From positions 1 to 42,026 of the IMG/VR virus record IMGVR_UViG_3300020178_000670: a DNA stretch of 42,026 bases, one strand, 5' to 3'. Every line of letters starts with the position of its first letter. Within the stretch, counting starts at the first letter, position 1. This document shows, in pieces, positions 7,414 to 15,769 of the stretch. Under the pieces are notes generated by a model, which was not told where the DNA came from, searched no databases, and saw only the letters and a program-made list of their open reading frames with translations. Both the position numbers and the translations under genes were made by a program. The stretch is from a virus.

Positions 7414-7858
7414 TAACCCCTACTATATGTATTCTATCCAGCATGGAGGCGTTTAATGCTGTGTGATTTTTTGTTGTATCAACTACATGATAATTACCAT
7501 CTGCAGGATAATGAAAAATTTGTTTATCTATAATTATAAAACAACTTTCATTTGTTTCAATAGGTATGTGTATTCTTTTTGATAAATCTTTATGATAAGT
7601 ATAACATGTTTTAGGTTTTAAATTCATTACTCTGGTACGATACATTTTTAAATCTGATAAAATACTGTTAATATAAGGCAGATCAAAAATAAATGTGCTA
7701 AAATCTGTTTCTTTATATCCCATTTCATATTTTTCATTCCATTTACCCACACCCCAAAATGGATCTAAATTATCTTTGGTACCTTGAAGACAAATTTGTT
7801 CATCAAACTTAGGTAATAGCTTTAGTTCACTTTTTATTTTTTCTATATCTAAGGACAT
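7409..7858 (-). CDS. Short aspartyl beta-hydroxylase-like 2OG oxygenase
   Basis: The 149-residue protein has H89-K-D91 in YHKDLS, then RIHIPI (95-100), IIDKQIFHYPADG (109-121), H132 in NHTALNAS, and R142-I-H144. The HxD, RIHIP, H-x-x-x-N-x-S and Arg order is that of small cupin-type aspartyl/asparaginyl beta-hydroxylase-like proteins. All ligands are intact. It is about the minimal size for a double-stranded beta-helix. Its ATG at 7858 overlaps the upstream SDR-like gene by 10 bases. It is the fifth oxygenase-like gene of the cassette; its target is unknown. Confidence 0.75.
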   Translation of the reverse strand: MSLDIEKIKSELKLLPKFDEQICLQGTKDNLDPFWGVGKWNEKYEMGYKETDFSTFIFDLPYINSILSDLKMYRTRVMNLKPKTCYTYHKDLSKRIHIPIETNESCFIIIDKQIFHYPADGNYHVVDTTKNHTALNASMLDRIHIVGVI

Positions 7859-8283
7859 ACAGTTATCTCTTTGACTCTATGTGGTTGATTTAACACCCAA
7901 TCTATAATTGAAATACAATAATCAATAGACATTTTTTTACTGTCTATATTAGCACTTCTTGGTGAGTCAAAATAACCAAAGTTAATTATACAAGTGTCAA
8001 CACCTTCATAATAAAGTTGTTCATTTACATCTCTTAGTGTTTTCTTTTCAATACCATATCTATACATTTCTTTGTGACCTTTTATCCAATCACTTCCTGC
8101 AGACCCTATATTGATTATTTTTTTATGAAGTTTTGCAGCCTTATAAAGCAATTCTACTTGTTGAAAACCATCATGCTTACAATTAATGAATATATCACAA
8201 TTATTTAAGTCATCAACTGTATCATATTTTTCATTTAATACTTTACCAAGGCCTCTACGAGTACCAGTAATATAGAATTTCAT
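7849..8283 (-). CDS. Short-chain dehydrogenase-like protein, shortened (144 aa)
   Basis: The ATG at 8283 begins MKFYITGTRRGLG, a TGxxxGxG nucleotide-binding turn (6-13). A strand DIFINCKHDG follows where SDRs have NNAG, then INIGS (57-61) for the catalytic Ser region, and Y76-x-x-x-K80 (YGIEK) as the catalytic pair. The protein is only 144 residues against about 250 for the family: the C-terminal substrate part is reduced and the NNAG motif is degraded. A frame extension upstream to 8409 runs into the divergent gene and is not used. It is the first gene of the minus cassette, with its leader in the divergent promoter region. It is probably an NAD(P)H oxidoreductase, but the reduction in size leaves activity uncertain. 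Confidence 0.65.
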   Translation of the reverse strand: MKFYITGTRRGLGKVLNEKYDTVDDLNNCDIFINCKHDGFQQVELLYKAAKLHKKIINIGSAGSDWIKGHKEMYRYGIEKKTLRDVNEQLYYEGVDTCIINFGYFDSPRSANIDSKKMSIDYCISIIDWVLNQPHRVKEITVCP

Positions 8284-8305
8284 ATACTTATTTAGACGAT
8301 AAATA

Positions 8306-8334
8306 TTGACAAATTTATCAAAATGTGTTATAAT
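8306..8334 (+). promoter_or_regulatory. Perfect consensus sigma70 promoter for the plus-strand cassette
   Basis: TTGACA at 8306-8311 and TATAAT at 8329-8334 are separated by exactly 17 bases, the ideal host housekeeping promoter. The first gene starts at 8341, so the transcript leader would be very short or absent. The -35 lies in a near-perfect palindrome (8306-8321, seven of eight pairs), which could be a repressor site. Such promoters are typical of early phage transcription. Confidence 0.85.
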
Positions 8335-8340
8335 ATATAT

Positions 8341-9210
8341 ATGAAAATTGTAAATATAGTGTGTACAAGTAAGCCTGGTGATGGTCTCTTTCATTATAGT
8401 TATGAACACTGTTGCTATCTTAACTCAATTGGCATTAAAAGTCAACTAGTAATTTTGACACATCACAAATTTAGTCAACAAGACTATATTAATGCTATTA
8501 ATGAATGTTATATAAAATACGAAAATGTGGTATTTAACTTTTATACACCTTCATCAAACGATATAACATTAATACTAGGAAGAAGTATGTTGACACTAGC
8601 ATACTTGAACAAAAGCTCATACACAAATGATCAATTACTTACTTTACATTTGTTGTTTAGTGGTAACCTCATATCTGTATATTCAGAAAATCATCCTAAA
8701 GAATATTCAAACGCCGTAGATTATTTTAAACCAAAAAAGATATACGACTTATGCGATTATGATGTTTATCCTAATGGCATAGGAGAACAATTTGAAAAAA
8801 TAATAAACTTTAGTATTTACAAACCAGTTAAATCAGATATACAATTTAAGTATCTGTTTTTAGGTACAAATGAAATATACTATAGAGAAATAGAAAAACA
8901 CATAGACAAATATCCAAATCACGGTATTGTAACTTACAATGAAAAGTGGATTAATCCTAAGTTAAATAATCTATTCGTACCTATTAAAAATATATTAGGA
9001 AAATTTGAAACATATGTTTATACAAAACCTAATTTTGACCCAGCACCTAGATTATTTGTAGAGTTTAAATGGTTAGGTAAAAAAGTAGATTATTTAAGAG
9101 ATAAAAGTATGAAAGACGGTGGTATGGTTTATTGGAACAGACCTGTGCCTACGAAACAGATTTATAAAGACAATATAAATATTTTAGTTGATTTAATTAA
9201 AAGAATATGA
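8341..9210 (+). CDS. Putative GT-B-like glycosyltransferase, first gene of plus cassette
   Basis: The ATG at 8341 directly follows the consensus promoter. The 289-residue protein begins with a Rossmann-type strand (KIVNIVCTS) and a Gly-rich turn (KPGDGLFHYSYEHC), as in the N-terminal domain of GT-B glycosyltransferases, where the acceptor and Gly loop lie. The middle has FKYLFLGTNE (strand and turn). The C-terminal part has PAPRLFVEFKWLGKKVDY, which resembles the E-rich donor site helix of retaining GT-B enzymes. No DxD motif is present. The family cannot be named with certainty. Its neighbours (SGNH hydrolase, sugar aminotransferase, three GT-A-like genes) support a role in glycan assembly. 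It ends in an ATGA overlap with the next gene. Confidence 0.55.
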   Translation: MKIVNIVCTSKPGDGLFHYSYEHCCYLNSIGIKSQLVILTHHKFSQQDYINAINECYIKYENVVFNFYTPSSNDITLILGRSMLTLAYLNKSSYTNDQLLTLHLLFSGNLISVYSENHPKEYSNAVDYFKPKKIYDLCDYDVYPNGIGEQFEKIINFSIYKPVKSDIQFKYLFLGTNEIYYREIEKHIDKYPNHGIVTYNEKWINPKLNNLFVPIKNILGKFETYVYTKPNFDPAPRLFVEFKWLGKKVDYLRDKSMKDGGMVYWNRPVPTKQIYKDNINILVDLIKRI

Positions 9211-9974
9211 AAAAAATATTATTAGTTAGTGGTGATAGTTTTAGTGACAAAAACTTCTCTACAACGATTCATCCAGAATTAGACACATCTTGGCCTAAAT
9301 GGCCTGAACTCTTAGCCGACAAGTTAAATATGGAATGTATTAACATAGCAAAATCTGGTGCAGGTAATGATTATATCTATGAAGCATTAGTTGATACTTT
9401 ACAAAACATTGACAAAGAACAAATAGGATTAGTAATAGCAGCTTGGTCTCAATGTCAAAGAAGAAGTTGGCAAGAATCAAAAAATCTATATTGGAAAAAC
9501 AGTAGAGTGGATACAAAGGGTGATGTATTCTATTGGACAAAAAGAACTATGAGATATTGGTATAGTTTTCAAGTATTATGTGAAAGATATAATTTACCGT
9601 ATAAACAATTTCAAATGATTTCACTTTTTCAAGGATGGTTAAACGGTTTACATCAAAACGACCATGAGGTATATAAAAATAAATTAAATCCAGATCCTAA
9701 TTTTATAGAAAAACATATTTATCCAGGTGATAAAAATAAAGATGAAAAAATCTTAACAAACATGGTATTTAACCATGAAGATCATATTAATACTAAAAAC
9801 TTTATAGGTTGGCCAATATTTTTTAGATTTGGAGGTTTTCACGTTGAGTATAAAGTATTAAGAGATGCAAACCATCAACCGTTAGATGGCATGATAATAT
9901 CTAAACATGATGCTCATCCTACAGCAAAAGGTCAAAAGGCAATAGCGGAGTTTATATATGACAGGTTGGGATAG
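9207..9974 (+). CDS. SGNH/GDSL-type hydrolase or esterase
   Basis: The 255-residue protein has the SGNH blocks in order: GDSFSD at 9-14 with the nucleophile S11, a Gly block around SGAGND (50-55), and D235-x-H237 in DAHPTAKGQKA near the C-terminus. These supply the Ser, oxyanion-hole Gly and Asn, and the Asp-His pair. Family members remove or transfer acyl groups on sugars, lipids or peptidoglycan. An insert between about 100 and 190 is rich in aromatic residues and may bind a glycan. It overlaps the previous gene by ATGA and the next by 17 bases. There is no signal peptide, so it should act in the cytoplasm, for instance on an acylated sugar intermediate. Confidence 0.8.
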   Translation: MKKILLVSGDSFSDKNFSTTIHPELDTSWPKWPELLADKLNMECINIAKSGAGNDYIYEALVDTLQNIDKEQIGLVIAAWSQCQRRSWQESKNLYWKNSRVDTKGDVFYWTKRTMRYWYSFQVLCERYNLPYKQFQMISLFQGWLNGLHQNDHEVYKNKLNPDPNFIEKHIYPGDKNKDEKILTNMVFNHEDHINTKNFIGWPIFFRFGGFHVEYKVLRDANHQPLDGMIISKHDAHPTAKGQKAIAEFIYDRLG

Positions 9975-11220
9975 AGAATATTTAAAACATAAAGACGAAT
10001 ACCTAGAACTTTTTGATAAGTCAATGCAAAAAGAACAAGAAAGTAATGTTGAGTTTTTGGAAGATAAACTTAAACTACTCACAGGTAGAAAATATGCTGT
10101 AGTTTGTAGTAATGGCACAGACGCATTACATTTTGCTTTAAGAAGTTTAGATATAAAAAAAGGCGATGAGGTATTGACAACTAATTTTTCTTGGATTTCT
10201 ACTGCGTCTTGTATATCTATGGTCGGTGCAACACCTGTATTTTGTGAAATTGATATATCATCTTATCATATGTCATTAGATAGTATTAAACGTATGTATT
10301 CGGATAAAGTCAAAGCAATAGTTTATCCACATCTATTTGGTAATATGTCAGATACAAAAGAGATAATAGATTTTTGTAAAGAAAAAAATATTACATTTAT
10401 AGAAGACGCAGCTCAGTCGTTAGGCGCAAGTCTTAATGGTGTCAAAGCAGGATCAATAGGTGATATATCAACGTTAAGTTTTAACGCAAACAAAGTTGTT
10501 GCTGGGATTGCAGGAGGCGGAGCTATACTTACAGATGATAAAGATAAAGCAGAGATATTTAAAAAATTAAGAAGACACGGCAATAATGAAATATTAGGTT
10601 ATAACTCTAAAATGTTGTTAATGAACGCTGAGTTTATAAACTTTAGATTAAACAAAATGAAAGAATGGCAATCTAAAAGACAGGAAATCGCAAAACAATA
10701 TAATGAACAATTAAAAGATTATGTCACAATACAACCCACAACAAACGGCCTTGATCATAATTATCACAAATATGTTATTAGACTGCCCAACAAAGAGATA
10801 CGAGATGAATTGAAAAATACCTTAAACGCAAAAGTACATTATGATAAGCCATTATCAGAAAATGTTATGTATAAAAACATTGAATATAGAAAAGATAAAA
10901 CTTATGAAAGTAAGTTAGTTTGCGACACAATACTAACTTTACCTATTCATCCATATATGACACAATCAGAAATAGATAAAATAATTAATGTAATTATTAT
11001 TACCTTAGAACACAAAAATAATAAATTTGTAAACAATATGAAAAAGATATTGGGTAATAACTTATTTGATAAAGAATTACTTAAAGAAACTACTGAAGAT
11101 ATTTACGATTATATTGTTGAAAAAATATATCAATTGCCAGAGTACATTGAAGAAGTTGAATTTAAAGATAAGAGAAAACTGAAGATAGCATTTAATAAAT
11201 TTTACAATAAAATAAAATGA
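9958..11220 (+). CDS. DegT/DnrJ/EryC1/StrS-family sugar aminotransferase with C-terminal extension
   Basis: The 420-residue protein shows the family motifs: SNGTDALHFAL (51-61) for cofactor phosphate, TTNFSW (74-79), D150 and Q153 in IEDAAQSLGA (148-157), and the Schiff-base lysine K179 in SFNANKV followed by GGGAILTDD. Members convert keto-sugar nucleotides into amino sugars with PLP. The typical length is about 370 residues. Here residues about 350-420 form an extra Lys/Glu-rich helical tail, NNKFVNN onward, that I do not recognise. The start ATG at 9958 has AGCGGAG seven bases upstream. The gene couples to the next by ATGA. It is the strongest sign that the plus cassette makes a modified sugar. 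Confidence 0.9.
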   Translation: MTGWDREYLKHKDEYLELFDKSMQKEQESNVEFLEDKLKLLTGRKYAVVCSNGTDALHFALRSLDIKKGDEVLTTNFSWISTASCISMVGATPVFCEIDISSYHMSLDSIKRMYSDKVKAIVYPHLFGNMSDTKEIIDFCKEKNITFIEDAAQSLGASLNGVKAGSIGDISTLSFNANKVVAGIAGGGAILTDDKDKAEIFKKLRRHGNNEILGYNSKMLLMNAEFINFRLNKMKEWQSKRQEIAKQYNEQLKDYVTIQPTTNGLDHNYHKYVIRLPNKEIRDELKNTLNAKVHYDKPLSENVMYKNIEYRKDKTYESKLVCDTILTLPIHPYMTQSEIDKIINVIIITLEHKNNKFVNNMKKILGNNLFDKELLKETTEDIYDYIVEKIYQLPEYIEEVEFKDKRKLKIAFNKFYNKIK

Positions 11221-11807
11221 ATTTTGCAAATATAAGACTCAATATAGAAAATAGTCCTAGATGCACATTAGAATGTCCTCTTTGTAAAAGAACTACATAC
11301 TTTGATTTAAACAATACCAAAATAGTTCCTGGTGTTGATTTGTCCCTAAAAGATTTTAAAAAATGTTTAGATTTCTTTAAAGGTGGAATTACATTTGGTG
11401 GTCAATTGTCTGATCCGATATTTAATAAAGATTTAATAGAAATGTTAAAGATGTGCAAAGAAAACGAAGTTGATACAAGTGTTTTAACAGCAGCTACAGG
11501 TAGAAAAGAAGATTGGTACAAAAAAGCTTTCTCAGCAAACCCAAATGCTGAATGGACGTTTGGTATAGATGGCCCTCCACATTTAAGTCATAAGTATAGA
11601 AAGAATCAGAATGGTGAATTTTTATTTGAAATGATGATAATGGCAAAAGAAATGGGATTAAAAGTGTATTGGCAATATATTGTTTTTGATTACAACGAAA
11701 AACATTTAGAAGATTGTAAAAAATATTCAAAACTTTTAAAAATAGATATGGAAATATTATATTCTCAAAGAAGTAAAAGGGATAAAGGTGATTTTACGTA
11801 TGAATAA
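11217..11807 (+). CDS. Radical SAM protein, N-terminal part without SPASM domain
   Basis: The 196-residue protein starts with the radical SAM cluster C16-x3-C20-x2-C23 (CTLECPLC), followed by GGITFGGQLSDP at 56-67, which stands where family members have GGEP. Further strands give SVLTAATG and WTFGIDGP. The core matches the first two thirds of the 'twitch' or SPASM-type radical SAM enzymes. The protein stops right after the barrel, and the missing cysteine-rich tail is encoded immediately downstream in another frame (11800-12195). The pair may be a split gene, a +1 frameshift site or an assembly error. It would cleave SAM reductively to start a radical reaction; the substrate is unknown. Confidence 0.8.
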   Translation: MNFANIRLNIENSPRCTLECPLCKRTTYFDLNNTKIVPGVDLSLKDFKKCLDFFKGGITFGGQLSDPIFNKDLIEMLKMCKENEVDTSVLTAATGRKEDWYKKAFSANPNAEWTFGIDGPPHLSHKYRKNQNGEFLFEMMIMAKEMGLKVYWQYIVFDYNEKHLEDCKKYSKLLKIDMEILYSQRSKRDKGDFTYE

Positions 11808-12195
11808 TAAACTTAAAAAATATAAATCTGAACTTACTTTTCCTGATAAAGATAAAAATGAATTAAAGCCTAAATGTATTTTTGAAAACCAAGAACTTAC
11901 CTTATCAAGTATGGGATATTTTACACCTTGTTGCTGGGTTGATGACGAGTTATATAGAAATCAACCTTGGGTAAAAAGTTTATTTAAAGAGCATTTAAAA
12001 TTACAAAATAATGAAAAAGTTGAAGACATTTTTAAAAGTAAAGAATGGACAGATTTTTATAATATGTTAAGAAATAATCCCAAAGATGCTCCACCTGTAT
12101 GTTATAAATTTTGTAGTAAAGGTGTCATTACAAGAAAAATAAAAAAAAAAGAACATGAAAAAAATAACTCAATTTATACAATGGTAAAACACTAA
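11800..12195 (+). CDS. SPASM/twitch-like iron-sulphur domain, separate from its radical SAM half
   Basis: The 131-residue protein contains the Cys pattern of the auxiliary cluster domain of radical SAM enzymes: PKCIF, then FTPCCW, then VCYKFC near residues 105-109. It has no SAM-binding motif of its own. ATG at 11800 overlaps the previous gene by 8 bases and has AAAGGTGA eight bases upstream, so independent translation is possible; a GTG at 11788 is another option. Together with the upstream 196-residue protein it would make a full radical SAM-SPASM enzyme of about 325 residues. The frame shift needed is +1. The Lys-rich C-terminal tail (KIKKKEHEKNN) looks disordered. Confidence 0.7.
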   Translation: MNNKLKKYKSELTFPDKDKNELKPKCIFENQELTLSSMGYFTPCCWVDDELYRNQPWVKSLFKEHLKLQNNEKVEDIFKSKEWTDFYNMLRNNPKDAPPVCYKFCSKGVITRKIKKKEHEKNNSIYTMVKH

Positions 12196-13019
12196 TGAAA
12201 ACCTTAGACGAAATACAAGATAATTATTTAGCTATAGACTTCTTTTTGTCAATGTCATGTAATAAGAATTGTCATTACTGTACAAGTTATACTTTAGAAA
12301 TGAGAAATCTAACAGTTGATATGAACTTTTTAAAACAAACTTTAGGTTATCTTAAAAATTATAAAATTAGAATATGTCTATTAGGTGGTGAACCTGGCCT
12401 TATCAAAAACTTAGATGATGTAATAAATGAAATAAAAAAATATCCTAACTTTGTATGTTCAGTATTATCTAATTCATTTGTTCGTAAAAGATATCCACAT
12501 ATACTTGAAGATAGAGATATACTTTATGTTGAACACAATATATTAGATTGGTATGAAAATGAAGTAACAAAATTAGGTAACTTTGATTATATACCTGAAA
12601 ATGATTTTAACAATTATAATGTTGTTGTAAGAACGCCTAACTATTACAAATATAAAGATAATCATCCTGATGTATTACAAAAATTAAATCACAAAAACAC
12701 AATGTGGAAAGCATTTAATGGTAGGTCAAAAGATTTTACAGATGTTATACAAGCAGATGAAATTGATCGTAAAATGTGTGCGGCCTTTCCTATGGTCCCA
12801 GTTATTGATTTTGAAAAGAAACATATTGTACATTGTAGTAAAAAGTTTGCTAACAATACCGAACTATCTAAAACATTTGAACTGACACAAGAAAATATTG
12901 ATAAGATGATGAACTTTAGATTGTTTAAATATGAAAATTATTGTAAGACCTGTACTGAATGGGTACAACCAAAAGGACATTTTCCTATGAGAAAATATGC
13001 AAAGGTACTAAATGACTAA
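12195..13019 (+). CDS. Radical SAM enzyme with CX3CX2C, GGEP and C-terminal cysteines
   Basis: The 274-residue protein has C22-x3-C26-x2-C29 (CNKNCHYC) and GGEPG at 64-68, the two landmark motifs that bind the 4Fe-4S cluster and the SAM amino group. The C-terminal third holds further cysteines (RKMCAAF, IVHCSKK, YCKTCTEW) that could bind an auxiliary cluster, as in SPASM enzymes. Start ATG at 12195 overlaps the previous stop by one base (TAATG). It ends 8 bases inside the carbamoyltransferase gene. Together with the neighbouring split radical SAM protein it suggests two sequential radical steps on one substrate, for example an epimerisation, a methylthiolation or a sugar rearrangement. Confidence 0.85.
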   Translation: MKTLDEIQDNYLAIDFFLSMSCNKNCHYCTSYTLEMRNLTVDMNFLKQTLGYLKNYKIRICLLGGEPGLIKNLDDVINEIKKYPNFVCSVLSNSFVRKRYPHILEDRDILYVEHNILDWYENEVTKLGNFDYIPENDFNNYNVVVRTPNYYKYKDNHPDVLQKLNHKNTMWKAFNGRSKDFTDVIQADEIDRKMCAAFPMVPVIDFEKKHIVHCSKKFANNTELSKTFELTQENIDKMMNFRLFKYENYCKTCTEWVQPKGHFPMRKYAKVLND

Positions 13020-14496
13020 AATATATTCTGTAGCACTAAACTTACATGATCACAATACCTATGATGGTGTGTTTCATAATCAAAGAGAAAGATTTACAAG
13101 ATTTAAACATAATCTACCTTATCATGCTGAGGCTTATGCTCATCAATCAGATATTTTAAATCCTGCAGATTATAGACTAAACAATGAATTTGTAAAACAA
13201 TATTTTGTTAGAAAAGAAGATGTATTAGCATTTACATATACCTATGGTGGTGTTAGAATGTGTAAAGATATGTTACCGCAAGATGTATTCAAATATGAAC
13301 CTAAAAAACTATGGGATTATTACTACAAAGATGGATTATATTTTATAGATCATCATCAATCTCACGCCACTTATGCCTTTATTAATTCAGGTTTTGAACA
13401 ATCGGATATATTAGCAATTGATGGTATAGGATCAAAATATAGATGTGTGTTTTTTGATAAAGACCAAAATTTAATGGATTTGTCTGATAAGTTACCTATA
13501 GGTTGGTTATGGAATCATATGTCTAACTTTACAGGTTTTGGCACACTAGGTGCAAGTAAACTAATGGGACTAGTTGCATATGGTAAATTTAGTCAATACT
13601 ACTATAATATTTTTCAAAGAATATTAAACGGCCCGATTACTGAAAAAAAACAAGATTTTTCCTACATAAGTATAGACAATTATGGATTGCACGATTTAGC
13701 CCACACACTACAAGTATTTACAATGGATAAGATAGAAGAATACGTATATCCACTAAAAAGTTGTGACAATCTTTGTATTGCTGGTGGTGTTGCATATAAC
13801 GGTTATATGAATGAAGAATTTACAAAACATTATAAAAATGTATTTGTACCACCTGCTGTTGGTGATGAAGGACAGGCAATCGGTACATATCAACACGCTG
13901 ACTACATATTAAATAACAATATACACAAATCAGAAACATTTGCTGGTAAACAATATGAATATAATGAAGGTGAACAAGTGAATTATAAAGAGGTTGCACA
14001 AGCAATTGCTGACGGTAAAATAGTTGGTTGGTTTCAAGGAAAATCTGAAAGTGGCAATCGTGCATTAGGTAATAGAAGTATATTAGCTGATCCTCGTAAT
14101 CCTGACATCAAAGATATTATTAATCATACCATAAAAATGAGAGAAGACTTTAGACCATTTGCACCTGCTGTTTTAGAAGAACACTATAAAGAATATTTTG
14201 ATACAAGATTACCCAGTCCTTATATGAGTAGAATATGTAAAGTTAAAACTGATAAAGTGCCAGGCATAACACATAAAGATAATACCGCAAGAATACAAAC
14301 AGTTAATAAAAAATTTAATGAAAAGTTTTATAACATTATAAATGAGTTTTACAAAATAACAGGCGTACCAATGTTATTAAACACAAGTTTTAATTGTCAG
14401 GAACCCATAGTAGAAACACCCGAACAAGCTATTAGAACATTCAAACGAACAGCATTAGATATATTAGTTATAAATGATAAGATTTTAAAAAAATGA
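13012..14496 (+). CDS. NodU/CmcH-family O-carbamoyltransferase
   Basis: The 494-residue protein matches the family in both domains. In the N-terminal kinase-like part it has HHQSHATYAF (114-123), IDGIGSKY and, further on, CIAGGVAYNGYM. In the C-terminal YrdC-like part it has WFQGKSESGNRALGNRSIL, PRNPD, KMREDFRPFAPAVLEE, and LLNTSFNCQEPIVETPEQA. Such enzymes make a carbamoyl adenylate from carbamoyl phosphate and ATP and transfer the carbamoyl group to a hydroxyl of a sugar or antibiotic. It is shorter than the usual 550-600 residues; the N-terminus lacks the normal GxxHDxSA start. The start ATG at 13012 has AAAGG upstream, and the gene ends in an ATGA overlap. In this setting O-carbamoylation of a surface sugar is the likely job. 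Confidence 0.9.
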   Translation: MTKIYSVALNLHDHNTYDGVFHNQRERFTRFKHNLPYHAEAYAHQSDILNPADYRLNNEFVKQYFVRKEDVLAFTYTYGGVRMCKDMLPQDVFKYEPKKLWDYYYKDGLYFIDHHQSHATYAFINSGFEQSDILAIDGIGSKYRCVFFDKDQNLMDLSDKLPIGWLWNHMSNFTGFGTLGASKLMGLVAYGKFSQYYYNIFQRILNGPITEKKQDFSYISIDNYGLHDLAHTLQVFTMDKIEEYVYPLKSCDNLCIAGGVAYNGYMNEEFTKHYKNVFVPPAVGDEGQAIGTYQHADYILNNNIHKSETFAGKQYEYNEGEQVNYKEVAQAIADGKIVGWFQGKSESGNRALGNRSILADPRNPDIKDIINHTIKMREDFRPFAPAVLEEHYKEYFDTRLPSPYMSRICKVKTDKVPGITHKDNTARIQTVNKKFNEKFYNIINEFYKITGVPMLLNTSFNCQEPIVETPEQAIRTFKRTALDILVINDKILKK

Positions 14497-15188
14497 AACA
14501 TTTTGATTTATTAGAGCAAAAAAGAAAACACGTTAAAACTTATAGTGAAAAAATACCTCCTAAGAAGTTAATAGAACAGGCATTATGGAAAGCGTGGAAA
14601 ACTTCTCCTTCTAAAAATAATGCTATGGCATATCAAGTAATAGTTTGGGGACCTGATAAAGAATTAGAAAAGGCAGCTATTCATAGTTTAGTTGTAAAAA
14701 ATCACAAACACGCTGAAGATAGAGCTGTTGAAAAAAAGTTAATGAATAAAACTCAAGATGTTAAATTGGGTGTAGTTGAAAACCCATATTATCGACACAT
14801 AAAAGAAAATCCGTATTTAATAACAATACATAGTAGAATAGCAAAACCAAATAAATTTTATGAAGAACAGATAAAAACAGGACACTTTTACGATCAAGCA
14901 TATAATCCAGAAGATATAATAGACTCTGTAGCTGTTGAAGTAGGTATATTTGCAGCTAATTTGACAAACTATTTACTAGAAGAAGGATTAGATATGTCTT
15001 ATAATTCTTGTTTCAAAAGAGATATTAAAGACTGGCACAACGTTGGTTTATATATGGTTAAACAAAGACCGATCACAATGATATCTTGTGGTTATGCTGA
15101 AAGGTATAGACGTGATGATTTAAAAAGTTGTGGAAAAGAAACTTGGGATATAAAACCTGAAATAAATGATATTGTAAAATGGATATAG
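14493..15188 (+). CDS. Nitroreductase-like FMN flavoprotein
   Basis: The 231-residue protein begins with a nitroreductase-like block, KRKHVKTYSE and later APSxxN-like TSPSKNNAMAYQVIVWG (37-53), which binds FMN phosphate in this family. A long helix around 145-163 (VAVEVGIFAANLTNYLLEEGL) matches the dimer-interface helix, and ISCGYAE near the end matches the C-terminal strand. Members reduce nitro groups, quinones or flavins with NAD(P)H; some fragment flavin (BluB). It is coupled by ATGA to the carbamoyltransferase. A second, longer relative lies at 17355-18233. The partner or substrate is unknown. Confidence 0.75.
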   Translation: MKHFDLLEQKRKHVKTYSEKIPPKKLIEQALWKAWKTSPSKNNAMAYQVIVWGPDKELEKAAIHSLVVKNHKHAEDRAVEKKLMNKTQDVKLGVVENPYYRHIKENPYLITIHSRIAKPNKFYEEQIKTGHFYDQAYNPEDIIDSVAVEVGIFAANLTNYLLEEGLDMSYNSCFKRDIKDWHNVGLYMVKQRPITMISCGYAERYRRDDLKSCGKETWDIKPEINDIVKWI

Positions 15189-15769
15189 ACTTACAATTAT
15201 TTAAAAATATAATGGCAGAGGCCAGACACAATGATGATCTTTTAGACTCATATAGTCCTAATCAATTTAAATCAAAAGAGGTATTAATTAATCACATTAA
15301 TAGTTTAAATATTTTAAATGATAAATCTGAAATTATAATACTAGGAAGTTGGTATGGCAGTATATTAATTCCTGCATTTAAACAAGTTAAACGAATTACC
15401 GCTATAGATTTAGATAAAAATGTTATTAGTATTGCTAAAAACAGATTATTTAATCATTATAAAAATGTAGATTTTATTACCAGTGATGTTTTTGACAAAA
15501 ACAGATATGGTAGAATACAAAATGCCACTTTAATTATTAATACGTCTTGTGAACATATGAAACCTATGAATGAATTAAAGGCTTTAGAAAATTCAAAATC
15601 ATATTTTGCTTTTCAGTCTAATAATATGTTTAATATACCTACACACATCAATTGTGTAAATAACATAGAAGAATTTAAAGAACAAATGCCAAGTAACGCA
15701 AAAATAATGATTGAAGATCACATTAAAGATGATAGAGGCACTAGATTTTTATTAATAGGTAAATTATGA
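15179..15769 (+). CDS. SAM-dependent methyltransferase-like protein
   Basis: The 196-residue protein has a Rossmann methyltransferase layout: a degenerate motif I EIIILGSWYG (51-60), ITAIDLDKN with the acidic D77, and VDFITSDVFD for the adenine-binding strand. The stretch TLIINTSCEHM holds the usual motif IV position. The GxGxG of motif I is reduced to GSWYG, which occurs in small-molecule methyltransferases of marine phages as far as I remember. It overlaps the nitroreductase by 10 bases and the next glycosyltransferase by ATGA. The acceptor, perhaps a sugar or amino sugar, is inferred only from its neighbours. Confidence 0.65.
   Translation: MDIDLQLFKNIMAEARHNDDLLDSYSPNQFKSKEVLINHINSLNILNDKSEIIILGSWYGSILIPAFKQVKRITAIDLDKNVISIAKNRLFNHYKNVDFITSDVFDKNRYGRIQNATLIINTSCEHMKPMNELKALENSKSYFAFQSNNMFNIPTHINCVNNIEEFKEQMPSNAKIMIEDHIKDDRGTRFLLIGKL

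Noticed and set aside
9340-9540. Minus-strand frame inside the SGNH hydrolase
   Set aside because: Shadow of a gene with catalytic motifs; composition is Leu/Ile/Cys-rich by reverse reading of AT-rich codons.
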